Positions 8,130-19,470 of a DNA stretch of 52,707 nt are shown here, piece after piece. The stretch comes from Pseudomonas sp. REP124. GTDB taxonomy: Bacteria; Pseudomonadota; Gammaproteobacteria; Pseudomonadales; Pseudomonadaceae. The notes under the pieces are model-generated. The model did no database searches, was not told the DNA's origin, and saw only the letters and a program-made list of their open reading frames with translations. Within the stretch, counting starts at the first letter, position 1. Each line of letters starts with the position of its first letter. The position numbers and the translations under genes are program-made. The DNA is taken from NCBI RefSeq assembly GCF_020164475.1, contig NZ_JAIQWX010000030.1:1-52707 (forward strand), in the 5' to 3' direction.

Positions 8130-8751
8130 GAGCGGTTTCCTCCAACGGGAAAAACACCGGCTCCGCACTCAGTTGCCGACGGGCTTGCAGCAAGGCCGCG
8201 CTGACCGCACCCGGCCCCGTCGCCATGCCCTGAAGGTAGACGAAACGCAAATCATGCAAACCGATGGTGTTCAACACGCAGCGCAGAAACGAGCTGATGA
8301 ATTCGGGCTGATTGGCTTGCGGGCCGCGATGAATTCCACCGGAGCTGATCAACAAGTAAGTCGGTCGATCCGCGAGCAAGCCGATTTTCCCGTTAGGTCC
8401 GCGACCGAACGTTCGCCGTGCGCGAACCACATTGTCGACCCACAGCTTGAGGGCGGCCGGCACAGTGAAGTTGTGAATGGGCGTCGCGATAAACAGCACA
8501 TCACTGCGTTCCAGCTCGACGATCAGGCGCTCGGATTGGGCGAAGGCCGGATCATCGTTTTCCCGACCGCCCAGCAAGGCCTCACAGTAGGCATCGCTGA
8601 CCGGCAGCAAAGGATCAGCCATCAGGTCGCGTACGGTGAGATTCAGCTCCGGACGTCTGCTGCGCAGGCTTTCGATCATGTCCATGGCCAGGCGGAAGCC
8701 AGCAGAGCCCGATCCATTCGGGCTGCTGTTGATCATGAGTAACTCTTTCAC
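8122..8751 (-). CDS. Flavodoxin-fold NAD(P)H oxidoreductase, azoreductase-like
   Basis: A 209-residue protein of the FMN-dependent NADH:azoreductase/quinone reductase family. The N-terminal 'LLMINSSPNGSGSAG' matches the FMN phosphate loop of AzoR. 'FIATPIHNFTVPAALKLWVDNVVRARRTF' is the family's flavin and dimer segment, and 'LISSGG' is also typical. GTG at 8751 is chosen because it restores the first beta strand of the family and has GGGAG seven to eleven bases upstream; the alternative ATG at 8736 would cut that strand. Middle gene of the acetyltransferase-oxidoreductase-reductase operon. It likely reduces quinones or nitro/azo compounds; the physiological substrate is unknown. Confidence 0.87.
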   Translation of the reverse strand: MKELLMINSSPNGSGSAGFRLAMDMIESLRSRRPELNLTVRDLMADPLLPVSDAYCEALLGGRENDDPAFAQSERLIVELERSDVLFIATPIHNFTVPAALKLWVDNVVRARRTFGRGPNGKIGLLADRPTYLLISSGGIHRGPQANQPEFISSFLRCVLNTIGLHDLRFVYLQGMATGPGAVSAALLQARRQLSAEPVFFPLEETAHG

Positions 8752-8764
8752 TGCCCTGCTCCCG

Positions 8765-9205
8765 TCATTCCGACAATGGCTGAACGAAATGCATGCCCTT
8801 GGCCAGCATTCCCTCGCGGAAATAAAAACGCTGGGCCAGCGGCATGTGCAGACCGGTGTCGAGCACCAGGTGCGCGCAATCGCGACTGATCGCTTCGGCC
8901 CGCACGGCATCGAGCAGACTCGCGCCCAAGCCCAGATGACGCGCTGCGGTGTCGACCACCAGGTCGTCAACGTAAATGAAGCGGCCATAAAGCAGGTTCT
9001 CGCTCTCACGAAAACCGATCAGCCCTACGTACGTTCCGTCTTGCCGGGCCGCCAGCAACTGGTAGCCCTGCTTGAGTTGCCGTGCAATCTGCTCGGCGAA
9101 CAACGCAGGAGACACCAATGCCGGGCGCAGCTGTTTCATCAGTTCGAAGCACGCTTCGAGCTCCGACGGAGTGGTTAACGCGTGCAAATCCACTTGGGGG
9201 GCCAT
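8765..9205 (-). CDS. GNAT-family N-acetyltransferase
   Basis: A 146-residue GNAT protein. The acetyl-CoA binding motif A is in 'FIYVDDLVVDTAARHLGLGASLLDAVRAEA' (about 79-108), with the Q/RxxGxG/A element as 'RHLGLGA'. 'AQRFYFREGMLAKGMHF' is the usual C-terminal strand-helix. First gene of the three-gene minus-strand operon, 13 bases upstream of the oxidoreductase. The shared MocR-type motif (9261-9293) lies 56-88 bases upstream of its ATG, a position compatible with activation. Its acetyl acceptor cannot be read from the sequence. Confidence 0.9.
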   Translation of the reverse strand: MAPQVDLHALTTPSELEACFELMKQLRPALVSPALFAEQIARQLKQGYQLLAARQDGTYVGLIGFRESENLLYGRFIYVDDLVVDTAARHLGLGASLLDAVRAEAISRDCAHLVLDTGLHMPLAQRFYFREGMLAKGMHFVQPLSE

Positions 9206-9260
9206 GATCAACCTCGGGTGAGAAAGTCGAATCAATGTAGAGGCAGGATGACTTAGCGGG

Positions 9261-9293
9261 TAGATCCAAAAATGCGATAAATCGGTAGGACAT
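9261..9293. promoter_or_regulatory. Shared operator copy 2, upstream of the acetyltransferase operon
   Basis: TAGATCCAAAAATGC (9261-9275) and GGACAT (9288-9293) repeat the motif at 5958-5990 with the same spacing. About 26 of 33 positions match. It lies in the divergent gap between the operon start (9205) and the porin (9438), so it could affect both. Confidence 0.65.
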
Positions 9294-9437
9294 TCAGACC
9301 CGACAGCCACCGTTTTTTATGCGCTTCGCACATCGAATTAATGCGCAGACATCACTGTAATTTGCGCCACCCGCAGCACATTCTTGGCCCGCAGGCGTTC
9401 CCTTAGAACAATAAGAATCAAAGCCCTGAGGCCTCTA

Positions 9438-10733
9438 ATGAAGAAGCGTTCATTGTTGGGACTGTTCGTATTTTCCGTATCCGCAAGCTCTCTGCCCGTT
9501 CAGGCAGAAGATGTGCAAGCCAAAGATGAGCCTGAAGGATTTATCGAAGGCTCATCCGCCAAAGTGCTCGCACGCAACATGTACTTCAACCGCAACTCGC
9601 TGTCCCACTATCCCGATGCAATAGGATGGGGTCAGGGTTTCCTGATGGACTATCAGTCCGGGTTCACCCAGGGCGTTATTGGCTTCGGCATCGACGCCAG
9701 TGCCTACACCGCCTACAAGCTCGATGGTGGACGCGGCACTCAGGGCACGGGCATGTTTCCCGTCGGGGGAGACGGGGAAAGAAGTGAGTCATCGACACTT
9801 AACGGTTCTGTAAAAGCCAAATGGTCGAACACTGTTTTGAAGTTTGGCGACTTGCGTCCTTACAACCCGGTATTCGCCACGCCCGACTTGAGATTGATGC
9901 CGATGACCACTCGGGGCTTTCAACTCCTGAGCGATGACATCGAAACAGTCAGCCTCGATATCGGCCATTTCTATTCTTCCCGGGGTTACACGACCACCAA
10001 TCACGACGAGGGCTTCAAGGCCGGTTACGCCGGAGTCGACGCCGGGGACGTGGACTACGCCGGTTTGACCTGGCAGCCGATCGAGGAAGGCAGCCTCGGC
10101 TTTTATGCATCCCGCGCGGAAGACCTGTGGCGCCAGTACTATGTAAACGCGAACTACACCTTCCCGTTGGAAGCGGAGCAGACACTGGGTTTCGATTTCA
10201 ACCTTTACCGCTCGCTCGACACCGGTCAGGCCAATGCCGGCACGATCAATGTCACGGCCTGGTCGCTCGCGACCACTTATGGCAATGGCCCGCACAGCTA
10301 CACCCTGTCCTATCAGAAAATTCATGGCAGCCAACCGTTCGACTATCTGATGTCGTCCGACGGGACTTACATGGACTCCATCTACCTGGCCAACTCCTCG
10401 CAATACGGCGACTTCAACGGCCCCGGCGAACAGTCCATCGGACTGGGTTATGCCTATGACTTCGGCAGCACCGGTTACTTGCACACGACACTCAGCCTTC
10501 GCTACGTCTACGGCTTCGATATCGATAACGAGAAAGTTGATCCCGAAGGCTTGTACGCCTACTTCGCCCACGCCGATAAACAGATCGAACGGGATATCGA
10601 CCTTAAAACAGTGGTGGAAAGTGGCGCCCTGAAGAACCTCTCTGTACGCGTCCGTTATGCCGACCAGTCCTTTACCGGCGACAGCGTGAAGCAACTTCGA
10701 ATCATCACCGAATACCCCTTCGATCTTTTCTGA
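9438..10733 (+). CDS. OprD-family outer-membrane porin
   Basis: A 431-residue beta-barrel porin. ATG at 9438 gives a clear Sec signal peptide ('MKKRSLLGLFVFSVSASSLPVQA', cleavage near residue 23). The mature part starts with the family's 'GFIEGSSAKVLARNMYFNRN' and 'GWGQGFLMDYQSGFTQG' segments, and alternating strands end in '...EYPFDLF' with a terminal phenylalanine typical of outer-membrane insertion. Members admit small amino acids, peptides or organic acids. It is 34 bases upstream of a secreted amidohydrolase and probably co-transcribed, which hints at uptake and processing of one substrate. The upstream gap (9206-9437) contains the MocR-type motif. Confidence 0.93.
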   Translation: MKKRSLLGLFVFSVSASSLPVQAEDVQAKDEPEGFIEGSSAKVLARNMYFNRNSLSHYPDAIGWGQGFLMDYQSGFTQGVIGFGIDASAYTAYKLDGGRGTQGTGMFPVGGDGERSESSTLNGSVKAKWSNTVLKFGDLRPYNPVFATPDLRLMPMTTRGFQLLSDDIETVSLDIGHFYSSRGYTTTNHDEGFKAGYAGVDAGDVDYAGLTWQPIEEGSLGFYASRAEDLWRQYYVNANYTFPLEAEQTLGFDFNLYRSLDTGQANAGTINVTAWSLATTYGNGPHSYTLSYQKIHGSQPFDYLMSSDGTYMDSIYLANSSQYGDFNGPGEQSIGLGYAYDFGSTGYLHTTLSLRYVYGFDIDNEKVDPEGLYAYFAHADKQIERDIDLKTVVESGALKNLSVRVRYADQSFTGDSVKQLRIITEYPFDLF

Positions 10734-10767
10734 TCTGTCTCATCACAATAAAAAAAAGAGGTCTCCC

Positions 10768-12075
10768 ATGAAGAACTTGCGGATCAAGTGTATTGCGCTG
10801 GCTATCACTTTCTATTCCCTGGCGTTATCTGCGCACGCCGACACTGTTTATGTGCATGCCGGGCATCTGGTGGATGTGGAGAAAGGCAAAGTGCTGAGCG
10901 ATCAACGCATCAAGATCGACGGTGATCGCATCGTCGCCATCGAGCCCTGGAGCGCACCACCGTCCAACAGCACGGTGATCGACTGGTCGACCAAAACCGT
11001 GCTGCCGGGCCTGATCGACATGCACACGCACATTTCCGACTGGGACATGACCAACAATGTCGCCGAACCGCTGCTGCACTCCCCTCAGGATGTCGCGCTG
11101 ATGGGCGCCAAACACGCCTATCAGACCCTGCGCGCAGGCTTCACCACCGTGCATGACCTGGGCACCTATCGCGCCTTCACCGACGTCGCCCTGCGCGATG
11201 CGATCAACGCCAACCGGGTTTTGGGGCCGCGGATGAACGTGGTCGGCGCCTACATCACCGTGGCCGGCGGCGGTGGCGAGGTCACCGGATTTGCCCCCGG
11301 CGTGGAGATCCCGGCGGACATGCGCGTGGGGGTTTACCGCGACGCCAACGACGCCAAGTTGAAGACCCGTTACCTGTTCCAGCACGGCGTGGACACCATC
11401 AAGATGATGGGCACCGGCTCGGTACTGGCCGAAGGCACCGAGCCCGGCCAGATGGAGATGACCGAGGACGAAATGCGCGCCGTGGTGCAGGAAGCCAAGG
11501 TCCACAAAAGCTACGCCACGGTGCATGCCCATGGCGCCGAAGGGATCAAGGCGGCGATCCGCGCGGGTGTGAAATCGGTCGAGCATGCGTCGTTGCTGGA
11601 TGATGAAGGCATCAAGATGGCCAAGGACAACGGCACCTATCTGGTGATGGACATCTATAACGGCGACTACATCGATGAAGTCGGTCGCGAGGAAAAATGG
11701 CCGGAGAGTTACCTGCGCAAGAATGCCGAAACCACCGATGTGCAGCGCCAGGCCTTTCGCAAGGCGGTCAAGGCCGGGGTGAAGATCGCTTATGGCACCG
11801 ACGCCGGCGTTTATCCCATCGGTACCAACGCCAAACAGTTCGCCTACATGGTCAAATTCGGCATGACGCCGATGCAGGCGATCCAGTCCGCCACGGTGGT
11901 TGCCGCCGACCTGCTCAACTGGCAGCAGGATGTCGGTGCCGTCAGCGTCGGGCGCTATGCCGACATGATAGCGGTGGACGGCGATCCGCTTGCCGACATC
12001 AGCGTTCTGGAGAAATTGCCCGTGGTCATGAAAGGCGGAAGCATTGTGCCGGCCGATATCCTGCCCGGCCTCTGA
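10768..12075 (+). CDS. Secreted metal-dependent amidohydrolase (Xaa-Pro dipeptidase/imidazolonepropionase-like)
   Basis: A 435-residue amidohydrolase-superfamily enzyme with a Sec signal peptide (about 1-24, ending 'LALSAHADT'). Metal ligands appear as 'LIDMHTHISD' (HxH), 'DTIKMMGTGS' (likely carboxylated lysine), 'VHAHGAEG' and 'SVEHAS' histidines, and the aspartate in 'YGTDAGVYP'. This set matches periplasmic prolidase-like members that cleave Xaa-Pro or N-acyl amino acids. It is 34 bases after the porin, so porin and hydrolase likely act on one class of peptide-like substrate. The exact substrate is not readable. Confidence 0.87.
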   Translation: MKNLRIKCIALAITFYSLALSAHADTVYVHAGHLVDVEKGKVLSDQRIKIDGDRIVAIEPWSAPPSNSTVIDWSTKTVLPGLIDMHTHISDWDMTNNVAEPLLHSPQDVALMGAKHAYQTLRAGFTTVHDLGTYRAFTDVALRDAINANRVLGPRMNVVGAYITVAGGGGEVTGFAPGVEIPADMRVGVYRDANDAKLKTRYLFQHGVDTIKMMGTGSVLAEGTEPGQMEMTEDEMRAVVQEAKVHKSYATVHAHGAEGIKAAIRAGVKSVEHASLLDDEGIKMAKDNGTYLVMDIYNGDYIDEVGREEKWPESYLRKNAETTDVQRQAFRKAVKAGVKIAYGTDAGVYPIGTNAKQFAYMVKFGMTPMQAIQSATVVAADLLNWQQDVGAVSVGRYADMIAVDGDPLADISVLEKLPVVMKGGSIVPADILPGL

Positions 12076-12187
12076 AAGGCGCAATGAAACCGGCGGTCCG
12101 CACGTAGTATTAATTGAACAACTCGACCGGCAAGGAACTTGCTTAGCTGGTAAGATGCGCGGCGTTATTACTCACGAGGATTGTTTC

Positions 12188-12532
12188 ATGGCCACTAACC
12201 GTTCCCAGCGTCTGCGCAAAAAGCTTTGTGTAGACGAGTTCCAGGAATTGGGTTTCGAATTGAACCTGGACTTCAAGGAAGATCTGGCTGACGAGGCAAT
12301 CGACGCATTCCTCGACGCGTTCCTGAAAGAAGCCATGGAAGCCAACGGTCTGGGCTATGTTGGCGGCGACGACTTCGGTCTGGTTTGCCTGCAGAAGCGC
12401 GGTTCGGTCTCCGAAGAGCAGCGCGCTGCCGTTGAAGCCTGGCTCAAGGGCCGCAGCGAACTGACCGAAGTCACCGTCAGCCCGCTGATCGACGTCTGGT
12501 ACCCGGAAAAGCCGATCAATCCGGTAGCTTGA
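12188..12532 (+). CDS. yggL: YggL family 50S ribosome-binding protein (DUF469)
   Basis: A 114-residue protein matching YggL/DUF469: 'MATNRSQRLRKKLCVDEFQ' at the start, 'GFELNLDF', 'GYVGGDDFGLVC' and 'LTEVTVSPLIDVWYP' at the end. YggL is an abundant small protein reported to associate with the large ribosomal subunit. ATG at 12188 follows a GAGG site at 12176-12179; upstream in-frame codons are not conserved-looking. Single gene with its own terminator (12541-12569). It neighbours dacB, as I recall for P. aeruginosa, supporting a conserved backbone. Confidence 0.93.
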   Translation: MATNRSQRLRKKLCVDEFQELGFELNLDFKEDLADEAIDAFLDAFLKEAMEANGLGYVGGDDFGLVCLQKRGSVSEEQRAAVEAWLKGRSELTEVTVSPLIDVWYPEKPINPVA

Positions 12533-12540
12533 TGTTCAAA

Positions 12541-12569
12541 AGGGCCATCCATTGTGATGGCCCTTTTTC
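12541..12569 (+). terminator. Intrinsic terminator of yggL
   Basis: AGGGCCATC (12541-12549) pairs with GATGGCCCT (12556-12564), loop CATTGT, then TTTTTCT. It begins 8 bases after the yggL stop. Confidence 0.93.
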
Positions 12570-12721
12570 TTTATGGCCCGCAACACGATTTGAAAAAATA
12601 GCGGATTAGCAGACCAAGGCCGCAACACCTTGGGGCATAATGCCGACACTTTTGTCACCGCTGAGGGCTTTCATTTTCACGCCCTCGTCAATTTCCCCTC
12701 GACTGCAGGGTCTTATTTCAC

Positions 12722-14182
12722 ATGATCAAATCGTTGCGTCCATTGCTGCTGGCCAGCTTCCTTTTGCCGCTGGCCCTCCCCGCTTCCGCTGAAACGATCA
12801 ACACCTCCCTGACGCCCAACGTCGAAAAAGCCCTGAAGGCCAGCAAGTTGCAGGACAACGCCCTGTCGCTGGTGATGATCCCGCTCAACGGCCCCGGCAC
12901 CCCGACCATCTTCAATGCCGACGTGTCGGTCAACCCCGCCTCGACCATGAAGCTGGTGACCACTTACGCGGCGCTGGAAATGCTCGGCCCCAACCACCAG
13001 TGGAAAACCGAGTTCTACACTGACGGCACACTGAGCGGCGGCATTCTCAACGGCAACCTCTACCTCAAGGGTGGCGGCGATCCGAAGCTGAACATGGAAA
13101 AGCTCTGGCTGTTGATGCGCGACCTGCGCGCCAATGGCGTGACCCAGGTCACCGGTGATCTGGTGCTGGACAAGAACTTCTTCGTGCAGCCGCAACTGCC
13201 CGAGTTCAATGACGACGGCAATGACGAGAACAAGCCGTTCCTGGTCAAGCCTGACGCCCTGCTGGTCAATCTCAAGGCCCTGCGCTTCGTGGCCCGCAAC
13301 GACGGCGGGCGCGTGCTGATTTCGGTGGAACCGCCGATTGCCAGCATTCGTATCGAGAATCAGGTCAAGGCGCTTCCTTCCAAGCAATGCACCGGCGGCG
13401 TGCGCTACAACCCGGTGCCTCAGGCCGACGGCAGCGTGACGGTCACCGTCGGCGGCCAGTTGGGCGACGGCTGCAGCTCGCAGACGTACCTGTCGCTGCT
13501 CGACCACGCGACCTACACCGCCGGCGCCGTGCGGGCGATCTGGAAAGAACTGGGTGGCAGCATCCAGGGCCGTGACGTGCTGGCGCCAACGCCAAAAGAC
13601 GCCAAGGTACTGGCCCGGGCGTTCTCGCCGGATCTGGCGGAAATCATTCGCGACATCAACAAATACAGTAACAACACCATGGCCCAGCAGCTGTTCCTGA
13701 GCCTGGGACAACGCTTCCGCACCGATGCCGACGGCGACGACGCCAAGGCCGCCCAGCGCGTGGTTCGTCAGTGGCTGGCGAAAAAAGGCATCACCGCACC
13801 GCACCTGGTCATGGAGAACGGCTCCGGCCTGTCCCGCTCCGAACGCGTCAGCGCCCGGGAAATGGCCTCGATGCTGCAGGCCGCCTGGCGCAGCCCGTAT
13901 GCGGCCGAGTACATCAGCTCGATGCCCATCGCCGGCACCGACGGCACCATGCGCAAACGCCTGAAAACCACCGCGATGCGCGGCGAAGCCCACGTCAAGA
14001 CCGGCACCCTGAACACCGTACGCGCCATCGCCGGCTACAGCCGCGACGTCAACGGCAACACCTGGGCCGTGGTCGCCATCCTCAACGACAAAGCCCCCTT
14101 CGGCGCCTCGTCGGTACTCGATCAGGTACTGCTTGACCTGTACCGCCAGCCGAAAGTGGCGCAGACGGCTTCGGTGCTGTAA
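12722..14182 (+). CDS. dacB: D-alanyl-D-alanine carboxypeptidase/endopeptidase, PBP4 class
   Basis: A 486-residue periplasmic penicillin-binding protein of the S13 family. The signal peptide covers about 1-23 ('LLLASFLLPLALPASAET'). The three active-site motifs are present: S74-T-M-K77 ('NPASTMKL'), S316-N-N318 ('KYSNNTM') and K426-T-G ('HVKTGTLN'). Between SxxK and SxN lie the class-C-type insertions, giving the normal length for DacB. It trims pentapeptides and cleaves cross-links in murein. Monocistronic: yggL has its own terminator upstream, and REP pairs follow downstream. Confidence 0.95.
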   Translation: MIKSLRPLLLASFLLPLALPASAETINTSLTPNVEKALKASKLQDNALSLVMIPLNGPGTPTIFNADVSVNPASTMKLVTTYAALEMLGPNHQWKTEFYTDGTLSGGILNGNLYLKGGGDPKLNMEKLWLLMRDLRANGVTQVTGDLVLDKNFFVQPQLPEFNDDGNDENKPFLVKPDALLVNLKALRFVARNDGGRVLISVEPPIASIRIENQVKALPSKQCTGGVRYNPVPQADGSVTVTVGGQLGDGCSSQTYLSLLDHATYTAGAVRAIWKELGGSIQGRDVLAPTPKDAKVLARAFSPDLAEIIRDINKYSNNTMAQQLFLSLGQRFRTDADGDDAKAAQRVVRQWLAKKGITAPHLVMENGSGLSRSERVSAREMASMLQAAWRSPYAAEYISSMPIAGTDGTMRKRLKTTAMRGEAHVKTGTLNTVRAIAGYSRDVNGNTWAVVAILNDKAPFGASSVLDQVLLDLYRQPKVAQTASVL

Positions 14183-14210
14183 CCGCTTTAAAGGTCAACT
14201 CCCGATCCAA

Positions 14211-14300
14211 TGTGGGAGCGGGCTTGCTCGCGAAGGCATAGTGTCAGCCGACATCAATATCGACTGACCCACCGCTTTCGCGAGCAAGCCCGCTCCCACA
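14211..14300. repeat. REP inverted pair
   Basis: Arms TGTGGGAGCGGGC...CGCGAA (14211-14234) and its reverse complement (14277-14300), 24 bases each. With the next pair it fills the 284-base gap between dacB and the convergent GGDEF gene. No other feature is seen there. Confidence 0.9.
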
Positions 14301-14341
14301 GGTTCATCTGGTGTACACAAACCCCACAAACAACCACAAAC

Positions 14342-14435
14342 CCTGTAGGAGCAGGGCTTGCCCGCGAAGAGGCCGGCACATTCAATAGAGATGTTGGCTG
14401 ACCGAATGCCATCGCGAGCAGGCTCGCTCCCACAG
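14342..14435. repeat. REP inverted pair, imperfect
   Basis: The left arm (14342-14368) is of the 'GGCTTGCCCGCGAAGAGGCCGG' subtype seen at position 1. The right arm (14411-14435) is of the 'ATCGCGAGCAGGCTCGC' subtype, so two different REP variants are paired. Confidence 0.82.
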
Positions 14436-14466
14436 ATTGATTGAAGTTATGTGCAGACCCTCGGGA

Positions 14467-16866
14467 TCAGTTCATCTCCCCCTGCACCCGATCCCTGCCC
14501 TCCTGCTTGGCCACATACACCCCCGAGTCCGCCCGCAGCAACAGTGCATCCGCGCCTTCGCCGAGGCGCCAGCTGGCGATGCCGAAACTGGCGGTGACGA
14601 CGCCGACCTCATCGATCGGCGCGCTGCGCAGGCTTTGCCACAGTTCCAGGGCCAGGGTGTGGGCCTGTTCGCCGCCGATGTCCGGGCAGAGCACCATGAA
14701 CTCCTCACCACCGAGGCGGCAGAACACATCGGTGCGGCGCAGCCGGTGGCCGATGCGTTCGCAGACGGCCTGCAACACCCGGTCGCCCACGGCATGACCG
14801 TACTGATCGTTGATGCGCTTGAAGTGGTCGATGTCGAGCATGATCACCGACAACTCGCCGCCCCCGCGCTCCACCCGGGCCATCTCGGTGGTCAGACGTT
14901 CCTGGAAATAGCGGCGGTTATGAATACCGGTCAGCGAATCGGTGACCGACAACGCGCGCAATTCTTCCTCCACCCGCTTCATGTCGGAAATGTCCGAAAT
15001 ATAGCCGTGCCACAACACCCCGCCGCCCGGCAGCTCTTCCGGCGTCGCCTCGCCACGTACCCAGCGCAACCCTCGCTGCGGCAGCTGCACGCGGTACTCC
15101 TCGCGCCACGGGCTCAGGTTGTCCGCCGAGGCGCGGATCGAGGCGCGCACCCGCGTCGTGTCCTGTGGATGAATACGGGTGAAGATCGCCTCGGCGTTGA
15201 GCAGCAGCACATCCGGCTCCAGCTCGTAGATTTCGCGGATGCCATCGCTGGCGTAGATCACACTGAAGCGCCCGTCGAACTCCATCTTGAACTGGTAGAT
15301 CCCGCCGGGCACATGGGCGCTGAGCTTTTTCAACAACACATCCCGCGCCGCCAGCGCCTCATGTACCCGCTTGCGCTCGGTGATGTCGATGCACACCGCC
15401 AGATGCCCGACCCACAAACCCTGCTCGTCGAGCACCGGCGTGGCCAGCATGTTGACGATCAAATGACTGCCGTCACTGCGCACCAGCGTCCACTCACGGG
15501 TCTCGTGCCGGCCTTCGACGCTGGACTCGACCAGCATCGCCTGACAGGTCGGCACCGGCTTGCCGAAACGCGCGCTCAACTCCGCGGAACGAGCCGTCAG
15601 CTCCCGGGGCAGATGCAGGTTTTCCAGGGTCATGCGGCCCACCACCTCGGCAGCGGTATAGCCGAGCATCTGTTCGGCACCGGCATTGAAGGTGCTGATC
15701 ACTCCACGCAGGTCCGTGGCGATGATCGCCACCTGGGTCGCGGCATTCAGCACCCCGCGCAGCTGACCGTGGGTGCCGCGCAGCTCCTGTTCCCGGGCGC
15801 GCAATTCTTCGGTCCGCTGGTCGACCATCTTCAACGCACGCTGACGCTGGCTCACCAGCACGTAGAGCAAGGCGCTGAGCAATACACTGATCAAGCCGCC
15901 GAGCACCACGATCGCGGTCACCGACGAATGGTTGGCCTGGAGAAAGGCTTCGCTGGGCTGAATGTCGACCTGATATTCGTGATCGGCCAGGCGCAACAGG
16001 CGGCTCGCGGCCAAGTCGCTGACGGCGGGAGGGTTCGCTGATTCGAACAGGACTTCGTGCTGGTCGTCGATGGACAGGTCGAGGATGCGCACCGACAGAT
16101 AATCGCGCCCCGCTTCCGGCAAACCGTCGGACAGCAACTGACGCATGCTGATCACCGCCATCACATAACCGAAGGGCTTGTCGGTTGCGGCTTTCGGCTC
16201 ATCGCGCTGCGTGACCGGTGCCACCAGCAGCACACCCCGCGCATAGGCCGGTTCGATACTGACCAGATGCATCGGCTGCGACACCGCCATACGCCCATGC
16301 GCATCGGCACGCTCCAGCGTCGCCCGGCGCAAAGGCTGCGCCAGCAAGTCGTAACCCAGGGGCGCGCCGAGTTTGCTCAGGGTCTGGCTGTACAGCACCA
16401 CCACGTATTCATCCCGCCCGCCAGCCAATTGCAGCTGACCCTCGGTATTGAGTTCACGCAAGTTAAAGTCCGTCAGCCCCTCGTCCCGCGCCCGTTGCTC
16501 GAACGCAGCCCGCTGCTCGCCACTGACCCGTTCGGCGAACGAATAGGCCTGGGTGCGGTGCAATAGAGGTTGGGTGTAGCCGTTGAATTCGGCTCGGGAA
16601 ACCGTATCGGAATTGGCGAAGAAGCGGCGCAGGCCGTCGAGGCGCTGCTCCTGATCTTCGAAACGTTCTTCGATACGGCTGTAACGCTCGCTGGCCAGCA
16701 GCTGGAAACGTTGGCGCAATTGAGACTTGAACAGGTCAAGCGTCGACCACGCCAGAATACCGGTAAGCACACCGCCGAGCAGCAATACCAGCAGCGCGAC
16801 CAGCCAGGCCGAGACATCTTCGCTGATAAAACCCAGGATCTTTGGGCGCACGGCGTGCAACGACAT
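14467..16866 (-). CDS. Membrane-anchored diguanylate cyclase with CHASE, PAS and GGDEF domains
   Basis: A 799-residue signalling protein. A first membrane helix (about 20-42, 'WLVALLVLLLGGVLTGILAW') leads to a periplasmic CHASE sensor ('RRFFANSDTVSRAEF', 'AYSFAERVSGEQRAAFE'). A second helix at about 320-342 follows, then a coiled segment, two PAS domains (about 375-500 and 525-625) and a C-terminal GGDEF domain. The catalytic signature is intact ('RLGGEEFMVLCPDIGG'), with 'DIDHFKRINDQYGHAVGD' upstream, so it should make cyclic di-GMP. No EAL domain. ATG at 16866 is chosen over GTG at 16872; neither has a strong ribosome site. Single gene, convergent with dacB across REP DNA. Confidence 0.92.
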   Translation of the reverse strand: MSLHAVRPKILGFISEDVSAWLVALLVLLLGGVLTGILAWSTLDLFKSQLRQRFQLLASERYSRIEERFEDQEQRLDGLRRFFANSDTVSRAEFNGYTQPLLHRTQAYSFAERVSGEQRAAFEQRARDEGLTDFNLRELNTEGQLQLAGGRDEYVVVLYSQTLSKLGAPLGYDLLAQPLRRATLERADAHGRMAVSQPMHLVSIEPAYARGVLLVAPVTQRDEPKAATDKPFGYVMAVISMRQLLSDGLPEAGRDYLSVRILDLSIDDQHEVLFESANPPAVSDLAASRLLRLADHEYQVDIQPSEAFLQANHSSVTAIVVLGGLISVLLSALLYVLVSQRQRALKMVDQRTEELRAREQELRGTHGQLRGVLNAATQVAIIATDLRGVISTFNAGAEQMLGYTAAEVVGRMTLENLHLPRELTARSAELSARFGKPVPTCQAMLVESSVEGRHETREWTLVRSDGSHLIVNMLATPVLDEQGLWVGHLAVCIDITERKRVHEALAARDVLLKKLSAHVPGGIYQFKMEFDGRFSVIYASDGIREIYELEPDVLLLNAEAIFTRIHPQDTTRVRASIRASADNLSPWREEYRVQLPQRGLRWVRGEATPEELPGGGVLWHGYISDISDMKRVEEELRALSVTDSLTGIHNRRYFQERLTTEMARVERGGGELSVIMLDIDHFKRINDQYGHAVGDRVLQAVCERIGHRLRRTDVFCRLGGEEFMVLCPDIGGEQAHTLALELWQSLRSAPIDEVGVVTASFGIASWRLGEGADALLLRADSGVYVAKQEGRDRVQGEMN

Positions 16867-17008
16867 AAACACAACTCAGAACGCCAGGTGCGGGAAAGCC
16901 CTTTGGCCCTGAATTGAGTTATAGCTATTAGCCACTAATTTGACCAGTACCCGAAGAATCCAAGAGCCTATAAAAATCAAGGCTCTGTGGATCCAATCAC
17001 AACAAGCG

Positions 17009-19273
<2,265 letters not shown>

Positions 19274-19470
19274 GAGGATACAGAGCCTTTGGCTAGTGAA
19301 CCGGCAACGCATTGCCGGCCCGGTTTTCAATCAGGCGCTTTTCTCGAAGAGCGCCCGCGTGGCACGAAGGTGTGCCTCTCCACCCTGACTGCTCGGATTC
19401 AGAAGAGCTTAGATGCCAGAACAGATAAAAAAGTTGATGCAATAAAATGTCATAAGTCGACCCTTCGTCG

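Noticed and set aside
14437..16041. 534-residue plus-strand open frame
   Set aside because: Antisense to the GGDEF protein, histidine/glutamine-rich translation typical of reverse frames, no start context.
16965..16991. AGAGCC...GGCTCT hairpin downstream of rlmL as terminator
   Set aside because: The stem is only 6 pairs with a long loop, and no T-run follows on the rlmL strand, so I did not list it.
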